From positions 1 to 5,544 of the forward strand of contig JANQKX010000169.1 in NCBI GenBank assembly GCA_028280915.1: a stretch of 5,544 bases of DNA, in the 5' to 3' direction. This DNA is from Kiloniellaceae bacterium. GTDB lineage: Bacteria; Pseudomonadota; Alphaproteobacteria; Kiloniellales; Kiloniellaceae. The position numbers and the translations under genes are program-made. Positions 1 to 5,395 of this stretch are shown piece after piece (the first letter of the stretch is position 1; each line of letters opens with the position of its first letter). The notes below the pieces were generated by a model. It was not told the DNA's origin. It saw only the letters and a list, made by a program, of their open reading frames with translations, and did no database searches.

Positions 1-641
1 ATGCCTCCCTGACACCCGACTTGGTGGACCATCTGAAAGACCGCTACCCCCAGTGCTGGTTTTCCGCTACCTCCGGCTTGTCCGACGGCTTGACCACGGC
101 CTTGACTCAGCGGGAACAGGATATCGTTGTCACAGCCGATCCGCCCCAGTCCCCCGGCGAGTTTTATATTGTCCCCTTATTGCGCGAGCCCTTTGTCCTG
201 GTCTGCACGGCCGATCTGCCGCCGGCCGAGGATTTCAACGACGTGATTTTGGAACAGCCGTTTATTCGCTACAGCGACCAACTCCCGTTGGGCCGGCGGA
301 TCGAGCAGCACCTTAACCGCCTGCGCATCGCACCGGCGGGTAAGTATTCCTTTGATGCCTCCCGATCGGTCTTTGCCATGGTGGGCAAGGCCCGCGGCTG
401 GGCCATCACCACGCCCCTTTGCGTGCTCGACAGTCAGGATCTTTTACGCAACCTGGAAATTCGGCCCCTGCCGGCACCGGGCTTGACCCGCACCGTCTAC
501 CTGGCGGCCCGCCGAAAGGAACTGGGTGACCTCCCGGAAATCCTGGCCGCCCTGTGCCGGGACCTCCTGCATCAGCGGGCCATCGAGCCGGCGATCGCCC
601 TCGCCCCTTGGCTGAAGAGCGAACTGCGCATCCTCGATTAG
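1..641 (+). CDS. LysR-type transcriptional regulator, C-terminal effector-binding domain (5' partial)
   Basis: The reading frame is open from the left edge (first whole codon at 3) to TAG at 639-641, so the roughly 90-residue N-terminal winged-helix DNA-binding part lies outside the window. What remains, about 212 residues, fits the whole LysR substrate-binding domain. It opens with SLTPDLVDHLKDRYPQ, the usual first strand and helix of that domain, followed by DIVVTADPP and the hinge-like PLLREPFVLVC. Later come FIRYSD, then LGRRIEQHLNRLRI, and GWAITTPLC, the typical late 'G-x-G-W-a-i-t-p' segment. A TTG at 21 could be read as a start, but the codons before it are in frame and fit the domain, so it is internal. 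The product should be a cytoplasmic ligand-responsive regulator. The ligand is unknown; from its neighbours, an N-methylated amine or breakdown product is a reasonable guess. The gene is convergent with the methyltransferase gene, so they do not share a promoter. The family call is firm and the target inferred. Confidence 0.88.
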   Translation, partial: ASLTPDLVDHLKDRYPQCWFSATSGLSDGLTTALTQREQDIVVTADPPQSPGEFYIVPLLREPFVLVCTADLPPAEDFNDVILEQPFIRYSDQLPLGRRIEQHLNRLRIAPAGKYSFDASRSVFAMVGKARGWAITTPLCVLDSQDLLRNLEIRPLPAPGLTRTVYLAARRKELGDLPEILAALCRDLLHQRAIEPAIALAPWLKSELRILD

Positions 642-654
642 GGAACAAGTTCCC
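641..654. repeat. Short inverted repeat between convergent genes
   Basis: GGGAAC-AA-GTTCCC begins at the last base of the LysR stop codon and fills most of the 21-bp gap to the opposing gene. As RNA it could form a 5-bp stem with a 4-base loop, but no T-run follows on either strand. It is therefore at best a weak bidirectional termination or pausing signal and could be chance. The same GGGAAC/GTTCCC arms recur in the larger inverted repeat at 5330-5349. Confidence 0.3.
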
Positions 655-662
655 GGCCCGAT

Positions 663-2213
663 TTACAGCCGATCAACGGGCAGCAGGATGTTGAAGCGAT
701 CCCGGATGGCTTGGTCCGCCGACGGGTCCAGGTATCGGGGATGGTGGTTCTCCAGAATGTCCCGCACCCGCCGTTTGGCCTTGACCCAGATGTCTTCCGC
801 GCCTTTTTCCTCCCAAGTGGCCGGGTCGTCCCGGTCGGCCAGCTCGGGATAGAAGTAGTCCCGTTCCATGGCGCCCATGGTCTGTTCCGAGCCAAGGAAA
901 TGCCCCTCTCCCAGTACCGCCGCCTTGATGGCCTCGAAGCCCAGGGTCTCTTCCGTCACTTCCACGCCCCGGATGGCCCGGTGGACGTGGCCCAGCATGT
1001 CGTTGTCCAACACGAAGGCTTCGAAGGAGGCGCCCAACAGGCTCGCCATCATGCCGGAGGACTCATAAATCATGTTGCCGCCCGCCAGGCCCGCGGCCAA
1101 GGCGGCCAGGGCCTTTTCACTGCCCATCTGGGCATCGGGCGCCTTGGCGTCGGCCATGGAACTGGCCACGCCCGAGGGCAGGCCGAGCCAGTTGCCGATC
1201 TGGGCCGCCGCCGCGTTGAGCACGCTGATCTCCCCGCCGCCGCCGCAAAAAGCACCGGTGCGCAGGTCGATCACCAAAGGCCAGTTGGAGAAAATCATCT
1301 GATAGCCGGGCGCGAAGAGGTTGACCAAAATCAAGGCGGCCAGGGTTTCCGCCGTGGTCTGGGCCAACATGCCCGCGAGCGTGGCCGGCGCCGTCGCACC
1401 AGACTGGGCGGCGATGATGGCATTTATGGGGACATTGTGTTTAATGCAGGCCAGGGTCACGTCCACCGCGTCCTCGCCATAACGCAAGGGCGAGATCACC
1501 GGGCTGATGTGTGCCTTGCAAAACGGCCGCTTGGCAAAGCGCCCCTCCCCGCCCAAGGCGGTATCGAACATGGCGATGATGGGGTCCACGTGGGGCCCCA
1601 GGGTGAAGCTCATGCCGACCGGCTTTTTCGTGCCGGCCAAAAGGGCGTAGGCGGTGTTCACATCCAGATCGAGGATATCCTCCAGGTCGGTCGCCACGCA
1701 GCAACGGGTGAACCAGCTCACATTGGGCAGAACATCGGCCAGGCGGGTGAAATCATAGAGGTCGGCCAGGGTCGCCGGGCGGTAGAGGCCACTGTCCAGG
1801 TCCAAGGTCTGCACGGCGGCGCCGCCGGTCCCGAAAAAAACCCGCTCGCCGCCGATCTCAAAATCGTGCGCCGGATCGCGGCCGTGAAAGACAAAACGCT
1901 TACATGCGCCATCGATCATGTCCTCGACAAAACTTTGGGAAAAGGACAGCCGACCCAGCTCATTGATGCGCGCGCCCTTTTCCAAGGCCCGGGCTTCCAC
2001 AACGGGCGGCACTTCGGCCATACCGATCTGGTCGAGGATGCGGACGGCGGTGGCAAAAATCTCCTTTACCTGCGCGTCTCGCAAGGGCCGATAGTGACCA
2101 CCCAGCTGCCCGGGCGGGCTGGGGTTCACCTGAGGCCGCGCCGCCGTGCGCGCGGCGATGCGGTCGGCCCGCGCCCGGCCCCGCCGGGAATGTCTGCGTT
2201 CCTCTGACGTCAT
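663..2213 (-). CDS. Trimethylamine methyltransferase (MttB) family protein, non-pyrrolysine type
   Basis: The 516-residue product is within the family's usual length. Family features are FGTGGAAVQTLDLDSG (127-142), a PVISPLRYGEDAVD strand/helix (238-251), SGATAPATLAG (271-281), a glycine run CGGGGE (323-328), ADAKAPDAQ (354-362) and LGASFEAFVLDNDM (393-406). They suggest a TIM-barrel corrinoid-dependent methyltransferase. Archaeal MttB contains pyrrolysine read from UAG. Here no in-frame amber occurs and the gene ends in TAA, placing it with the Pyl-less homologues, of which a glycine-betaine methyltransferase (MtgB) is characterised. The substrate is probably a quaternary amine, but this is inferred. 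The N-terminus is very Arg-rich (nine Arg in the first 26 residues) before the conserved YRPL near 41. The ATG at 2213 has only a GAGG almost touching it, so the ribosome site is poor and the start is less certain than the frame. The gene is cytoplasmic and divergent from the flavoprotein gene. No partner corrinoid protein is in the window. Confidence 0.87.
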   Translation of the reverse strand: MTSEERRHSRRGRARADRIAARTAARPQVNPSPPGQLGGHYRPLRDAQVKEIFATAVRILDQIGMAEVPPVVEARALEKGARINELGRLSFSQSFVEDMIDGACKRFVFHGRDPAHDFEIGGERVFFGTGGAAVQTLDLDSGLYRPATLADLYDFTRLADVLPNVSWFTRCCVATDLEDILDLDVNTAYALLAGTKKPVGMSFTLGPHVDPIIAMFDTALGGEGRFAKRPFCKAHISPVISPLRYGEDAVDVTLACIKHNVPINAIIAAQSGATAPATLAGMLAQTTAETLAALILVNLFAPGYQMIFSNWPLVIDLRTGAFCGGGGEISVLNAAAAQIGNWLGLPSGVASSMADAKAPDAQMGSEKALAALAAGLAGGNMIYESSGMMASLLGASFEAFVLDNDMLGHVHRAIRGVEVTEETLGFEAIKAAVLGEGHFLGSEQTMGAMERDYFYPELADRDDPATWEEKGAEDIWVKAKRRVRDILENHHPRYLDPSADQAIRDRFNILLPVDRL

Positions 2214-2349
2214 CCCTCAACCGCCCCCGCATCTCTCAAGCGCCGAAACAATCACCGGACCGGGCGCGCCGGGCGCCGCCCCGGATTTGCTTTAGAGTGA
2301 CGCAAGACAGCGGCTCTTGGCAAAGGCACAAACGAAGTCCAAAAAATAA

Positions 2350-2375
2350 GAACCCATAGTTCATCAATTTAGAAC
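2350..2375. promoter_or_regulatory. Candidate LysR-type operator (three GAAC/GTTC half-sites)
   Basis: Three half-sites lie in 26 bp: GAAC at 2350-2353, GTTC at 2359-2362 and GAAC at 2372-2375. The last two make GTTC-N9-GAAC, which contains TTC-N9-GAA and fits the T-N11-A dyad preferred by LysR-type regulators. The first two make GAAC-N5-GTTC. The cluster overlaps the putative -35 of the + promoter. The regulator encoded at 1-641 is an obvious candidate binder, but the arms are only 4 bp, so chance cannot be excluded. Confidence 0.35.
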
Positions 2376-2387
2376 AATTTTTATACA
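2360..2387 (+). promoter_or_regulatory. Possible sigma70-type promoter for the flavoprotein gene
   Basis: TATACA at 2382-2387 is a fair -10 hexamer, with TTCATC at 2360-2365 as a poor -35 (three of six matches) and a 16-bp spacer. It sits in the AT-rich core. Transcription from it would leave a leader of about 155 bases. A weak -35 would suit a promoter that needs an activator. This is a consensus match only. Confidence 0.3.
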
Positions 2388-2535
2388 TTAAAATCAACAG
2401 ATTAGGGGAATTCGGGAGACGGCCCTCTCCTTGGGCCAGGCCGCGGACACCATTGAACCAGGCAAGCAGCGATCGTTAATCTTGGGGCATTGGGCGCGGA
2501 GGATGCCCAGAGACCCATTTTGCAAGAGACTTCTT

Positions 2536-2543
2536 GAAGAGGA
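2536..2543 (+). promoter_or_regulatory. Ribosome binding site deciding the flavoprotein start
   Basis: GAAGAGGA ends 8 bases before the ATG at 2552, a good Shine-Dalgarno match and spacing. An upstream in-frame TTG at 2534 overlaps this site and would add six residues before the FAD-binding strand, so the ATG is preferred. Confidence 0.65.
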
Positions 2544-2551
2544 CAAAGGCC

Positions 2552-4972
2552 ATGAAATCCCAAGCGCGGGTGGTCATCATCGGGGGCGGCATCGCCGGAT
2601 GCTCCACCTTGTATCATCTCACCCAGGAAGGTTGGCAGGATGTGGTCTTGCTGGAGCGGGACGAACTGACCTCGGGCACCACCTGGCACTCCGCAGCCCA
2701 GGTGACCAACTTCGGCCCCGTGCAAACCATGGTCGGATTGAAAAGCCATTCCATCCAGCTTTACAGCAAGCTGGCGGCCGACCCGGCTTATCCCATCAAC
2801 TACCATCACGGCGACGGCGGCCTGCGCCTGGCCGCCACCCAAGACCATTTGGACGGCTATAACCATTTTATCTCCATGGCCCGGGGCATGGGCGTGGACT
2901 TTGAACTGCTGGACCCGGCCGAATGCAAAAAGCGCCACCCCCTGATCGAGACCCATGAGCTGCTGGGCGCGCTGTGGGACCCTTTCGACGGGGATATCGA
3001 CCCGGCACAATTGACCCAGGCCCTGGCCTATCACGCCCGCCAGGCCGGCGCCCAGGTGTACCGGCATACACCCGTGACGGGCCTGAGCCAAAAGCCCAAT
3101 CATGAGTGGATGGTGCACACCCCGGCGGGGGACATCGCTTGCGAAATCGTGGTCAACGCCGGCGGCTATCGGGTCAACGAGGTGGCGGGCATGATGGGGG
3201 CCTATCACCCCGTGGTCTCCATGGAGCATCAATACTTCCTCACCGAACCCATCCCCGAATTGGAAGCCCTGGACCACCGGGTGCCCCTGATCCGCGATCC
3301 CTTGGACGATTTTTATTCCCGTCAGGAGAAAAAGGGCTTGCTGGTGGGAATCTACGAACAGGGCTGCAAGACCTGGGGCCTGGGCGGCATAGACCCTCAT
3401 TTCACCAACGCCCTTTGCCCCAGCGATCTGGATCGCTGCCTGGACAACATGGAGCGGGTCTTTGCCCGCCTACCCTGCCTGACCCGCACGGGCATTCATT
3501 CGGTGATCAACGGGCCCATCACCTATTCGGCCGACGGCCTGCCCCTGGTCGGGCGGGTGCCCGCCAAGCGCAACGCCTTTTGCATCGTGGGCCTGCGCGC
3601 CGGCCTGGGCGAAGGGGGCGGCCATGGCAAGATCCTGGCCGAGTTGATCGTGCACGGAGAGAGCGAGTGGGACACCTGGTGTCTGGACCCCCGGCGCTTC
3701 ACCCGCCATGCCAACGAGGCATATACCGCCCTCAAGGCCATCGAGGACTATCAAAACGAATTCCGCTTTCACATGCCCCACGAGCACCGACCAGCCGGGC
3801 GCCAGGCCAAGACCACGCCGCTCTATCCCCTGCTGCGGGAAAGGGGGGCTGCCTTCGCGGTGGTCAACGGCTGGGAACGGGCGAGCTTTTACAAGCCGGC
3901 CCCGGACTTCGAGGAAACCCACAGCTTCCGCTTCGCCAGTTGGCATCCGGTGGTGGCCAAGGAAGTAACCGCGCTGCAAAAGGGCGTGGGGCTTATGGAG
4001 GTTTCGGGCTTCAACCGCTACGCCCTCTCCGGGTCGGGCCTATACGATTGGCTGGACCAGGTGTTTTGTTCGCGAATCTCCCGCAAGCCCGGCAAGGTCA
4101 GCTTGGGTTACTTCCTGAACCACCAGGGCAACATCAAGGGCGAGGCCACCATCGCCAACCTGGCACCCGACCGGGCGTGGTTCGGCTCGGCCGCGGCGGC
4201 CGAGTATCACGATATGGATTGGCTGCAAGACCATCTACCGGCCGGCAGCGACATTCGAATCGAAAGCCTGACCGACCAATACACCATCCTGGTGGTGGCC
4301 GGTCCTCGGTCCCGGGCGCTTTTGCAGGACGCCGCTCCACACACGGACTGGTCCCGGCAGGGCTTCCCCTGGCTTTCCGTGCGGCCCTGCCATATCGGCA
4401 CCGCCGAGGCGCTGGCCATGTCGGTCAGTTTTTCCGGCGAACTAGCCTGGGAGCTTCATATCCCCAACGGGCAGTTGATCAACGCTTATGAAACCTTGCT
4501 TGATGCCGGTACGAAGCATGGTCTTGGCTTTTTTGGCCTCTATGCCACGGAGTCCATGCGCCTGGAAAAGGGCTACCGGCACTGGAAAGGCGACCTGATC
4601 ACCGAATTCGATCCCTTCGAAAGCGCCTTGGATCGTTTCGTCGACTTGCAAAAGGACTTCATCGGCAAACCCGCCCTCCTGGCCCGAAAAGAGCCGCGCC
4701 GGCGATTCGTTACCTTAACCCTCAACGATGACGAGGCCCCGGCCCATGCGGGAGATTCCATCCTAAATGACGGCAAGCTCGTGGGCACCATCACCTCCGG
4801 GGCCTGGGGCTTCCGTGTCGGGCAAAACATCGCCATGGGCTTTGTGACGCCGGACTTGGCCGATCTGGGTACCGACCTACAGGTCCAGCTGCTGGGGCAG
4901 ATGGTGCCGGCCCAGGTCTGCGAACCTTGCCTTTACGACCCCAACAACAATCGCATCCGCACCGCGGAGTAG
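2552..4972 (+). CDS. FAD-dependent dimethylglycine/sarcosine dehydrogenase-like protein with GcvT folate domain
   Basis: The 806-residue product matches the length of two-domain demethylating flavoenzymes. Residues about 5-365 form a DAO-type FAD domain: the dinucleotide motif GGGIAG (11-16), the ribose-binding Glu35 at the end of strand 2, and SGTTWHSAA with His46 at the position that covalently binds FAD in dimethylglycine dehydrogenases. The FAD domain closes with GLGEGGGHGK (351-360). A short linker domain (about 368-422) leads to GWERASFYKP (440-449), then the GcvT aminomethyltransferase domain with LMEVSGFNRYALSG (481-494), SFSGELAWELHI (626-637) and MRLEKGYRHWKGD (669-681), and a GcvT C-terminal barrel (about 715-795) containing TSGAWGF. 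Such enzymes oxidise an N-methyl group and pass the formaldehyde unit to tetrahydrofolate as methylene-THF. The exact substrate (dimethylglycine, sarcosine or another N-methyl amine) cannot be read. No signal peptide is seen, so it should be cytoplasmic. One oddity: the classical folate-site Asp appears as Glu531 (NIKGE). It is divergent from the MttB-like gene and ends in TAG. Confidence 0.9.
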   Translation: MKSQARVVIIGGGIAGCSTLYHLTQEGWQDVVLLERDELTSGTTWHSAAQVTNFGPVQTMVGLKSHSIQLYSKLAADPAYPINYHHGDGGLRLAATQDHLDGYNHFISMARGMGVDFELLDPAECKKRHPLIETHELLGALWDPFDGDIDPAQLTQALAYHARQAGAQVYRHTPVTGLSQKPNHEWMVHTPAGDIACEIVVNAGGYRVNEVAGMMGAYHPVVSMEHQYFLTEPIPELEALDHRVPLIRDPLDDFYSRQEKKGLLVGIYEQGCKTWGLGGIDPHFTNALCPSDLDRCLDNMERVFARLPCLTRTGIHSVINGPITYSADGLPLVGRVPAKRNAFCIVGLRAGLGEGGGHGKILAELIVHGESEWDTWCLDPRRFTRHANEAYTALKAIEDYQNEFRFHMPHEHRPAGRQAKTTPLYPLLRERGAAFAVVNGWERASFYKPAPDFEETHSFRFASWHPVVAKEVTALQKGVGLMEVSGFNRYALSGSGLYDWLDQVFCSRISRKPGKVSLGYFLNHQGNIKGEATIANLAPDRAWFGSAAAAEYHDMDWLQDHLPAGSDIRIESLTDQYTILVVAGPRSRALLQDAAPHTDWSRQGFPWLSVRPCHIGTAEALAMSVSFSGELAWELHIPNGQLINAYETLLDAGTKHGLGFFGLYATESMRLEKGYRHWKGDLITEFDPFESALDRFVDLQKDFIGKPALLARKEPRRRFVTLTLNDDEAPAHAGDSILNDGKLVGTITSGAWGFRVGQNIAMGFVTPDLADLGTDLQVQLLGQMVPAQVCEPCLYDPNNNRIRTAE

Positions 4973-4992
4973 TATTACCCAAAAAAACCCAA

Positions 4993-5026
4993 AACCCTCC
5001 CGCGCCCCAATGGGGCGAGGAGGGTT
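4993..5026 (-). terminator. Rho-independent terminator, shared by convergent genes
   Basis: An 8-bp stem AACCCTCC/GGAGGGTT (4993-5000 with 5019-5026) continues, past a small CG/A bulge, into a 6-bp stem CGCCCC/GGGGCG closed by an AAT loop (5009-5011). On the - strand the hairpin is followed by a T-rich run (the complement of the A-run at 4981-4987), the classical pattern, so it should end the lipoprotein transcript. On + the sequence after it is A-rich, so termination of the flavoprotein transcript, whose stop lies 20 bp upstream, would depend on the hairpin alone. Confidence 0.8.
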
Positions 5027-5039
5027 CGGGCAAAAAAAT

Positions 5040-5085
5040 GCTGCAGGGCCGCATGCCGCCTGTCGACGACGCCCGATCCTGCAGC
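5040..5085. repeat. Inverted repeat GCTGCAGG ... CCTGCAGC
   Basis: Perfect 8-bp arms at 5040-5047 and 5078-5085 are separated by 30 bp that include GCATGC and GTCGAC. The element lies in the 3' untranslated part of the - lipoprotein transcript, between its stop and the terminator. It could fold as an extra stem-loop protecting the 3' end. No function is established. Confidence 0.4.
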
Positions 5086-5104
5086 CGATAACTGACGCGG
5101 CGGC

Positions 5105-5254
5105 TTACTGAGCCGTCGTGTCTTGTTCGGTGCTGGTGGCGTCGGTTTCGCTTGACTCCGGCACTTGAGACTGCTGTTGCGCTTCGTCGCAGGCCGTCAA
5201 GCTACCCGCCATGAGCAGAACCGCGGCAACGCCGGCAGTGATGGGCTTCCACAT
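5105..5254 (-). CDS. Small acidic lipoprotein, 49 residues, function unknown
   Basis: The gene runs from ATG (5254-5252) to TAA (5107-5105). The N-terminus MWKPITAG gives a single positive charge, followed by a hydrophobic stretch (VAAVLLMAG) and the lipobox LTAC with Cys22, a clear signal-peptidase II site. The mature part would be only 28 residues, rich in Gln, Ser, Thr, Glu and Asp, with seven acidic and no basic residues and no predicted fold. Asp follows the lipidated Cys; in Escherichia coli this retains lipoproteins in the inner membrane, but the rule may not hold here. An excellent Shine-Dalgarno (AAGGGGAG) ends 7 bases before the ATG, which together with the lipobox makes this a real gene despite its size. 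It resembles entericidins in size and layout but lacks their Gly-rich tail motif. It seems to be transcribed alone and to end at the hairpin 4993-5026. Confidence 0.82.
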   Translation of the reverse strand: MWKPITAGVAAVLLMAGSLTACDEAQQQSQVPESSETDATSTEQDTTAQ

Positions 5255-5261
5255 GAACTTT

Positions 5262-5269
5262 CTCCCCTT
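5262..5269 (-). promoter_or_regulatory. Strong ribosome binding site of the lipoprotein gene
   Basis: On the - strand AAGGGGAG lies 7 bases before the ATG at 5254. It is the best ribosome site in the window and supports high translation of the small lipoprotein. Confidence 0.75.
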
Positions 5270-5310
5270 AAGTCAGATCAAAGGAACGGGGCCTCCAAGA
5301 CGGAGCCGCC

Positions 5311-5326
5311 GTTAATAATTATTAAC
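5311..5326. promoter_or_regulatory. 16-bp perfect palindrome upstream of the lipoprotein gene
   Basis: GTTAATAATTATTAAC reads the same on both strands. It lies 57 bp upstream of the lipoprotein start, in an AT-rich island between GC-rich flanks. Perfect symmetry of this length is typical of a dimer-binding operator. Because it is AT-rich it also doubles as possible -10 hexamers. The binder is unknown. Confidence 0.45.
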
Positions 5327-5348
5327 AACGGGAACTTCACAAAGTTCC
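5324..5348 (-). promoter_or_regulatory. Possible ECF (EcfG-like) promoter of the lipoprotein gene
   Basis: On the - strand GGAAC (complement of 5344-5348) is followed after 16 bases by TGTT (complement of 5324-5327). The alphaproteobacterial general-stress sigma EcfG favours GGAAC-N16/17-CGTT, so the match is complete at -35 and three of four at -10. A start near 5317 would give a leader of about 60 bases. A housekeeping promoter in the same AT-rich stretch is also possible. Confidence 0.3.
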
Positions 5349-5349
5349 C
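5330..5349. repeat. Inverted repeat with 8-bp arms (GGGAACTT/AAGTTCCC)
   Basis: Perfect 8-bp arms surround a CACA loop, three bases beyond the palindrome at 5311-5326. Neither strand has a T-run right after it, so it looks more like an operator overlapping the -35 region of the lipoprotein promoter than a terminator. It could alternatively be a weak stem ending the gene to its right. Confidence 0.4.
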
Positions 5350-5395
5350 AATCACCCCGCACGGCACGTTCCAAAAAAACGAAAAAATTTACGAT

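Larger units (their letters stand above)
2214..2551. promoter_or_regulatory. Divergent intergenic region with AT-rich core
   Basis: This 338-bp gap separates the starts of the two divergent metabolic genes and must hold promoters for both. It has three parts. A very GC-rich part (about 2219-2285) would be the leader of the - gene and contains imperfect CCGGGCG/CGCCCCGG arms. A sharply AT-rich core (about 2336-2400) follows. The third part is a GC-rich leader of about 150 bp before the + gene, with several short self-complementary stretches such as GGAGA/TCTCC (about 2415-2429) and GGGCAT/ATGCCC (2485-2490 with 2503-2508). I could not find a convincing promoter on the - strand, nor conserved riboswitch motifs for cobalamin, glycine or tetrahydrofolate in the leader. 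Confidence 0.6.

Noticed and set aside
711..2207. 498-residue open frame on + antisense to the methyltransferase
   Set aside because: Shadow of the - gene in GC-rich DNA: composition is His/Gly/Gln/Arg-rich without domain motifs, while the - frame matches the MttB family over its whole length.
663..2213. Pyrrolysine-containing methyltransferase
   Set aside because: There is no in-frame TAG in the reading frame, so there is no amber codon to decode as pyrrolysine.
2534..2551. TTG start six codons upstream for the flavoprotein
   Set aside because: It overlaps the Shine-Dalgarno sequence of the ATG at 2552, and the ATG start gives the standard short lead into the FAD-binding strand.
2396..2551. 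Known riboswitch (cobalamin, glycine or THF) in the leader
   Set aside because: The GGAGA/TCTCC segment looked suggestive of a glycine element, but the conserved core sequences of these classes are not present.
2402..3400. 332-residue open frame on - antisense to the flavoprotein start
   Set aside because: Overlaps the clear FAD-binding domain on + and the leader, with low-complexity Gly/His/Gln-rich content and no recognisable motif.
3106..4491. 461-residue open frame on + in another phase of the flavoprotein gene
   Set aside because: Arg/Gly/Pro-rich out-of-frame translation of the conserved demethylase; no independent domain.
5105..5254. Entericidin-type toxin or antidote lipoprotein
   Set aside because: Size and lipobox fit, but the mature tail is acidic and Gln/Ser/Thr-rich and lacks the conserved Gly-rich entericidin segment.
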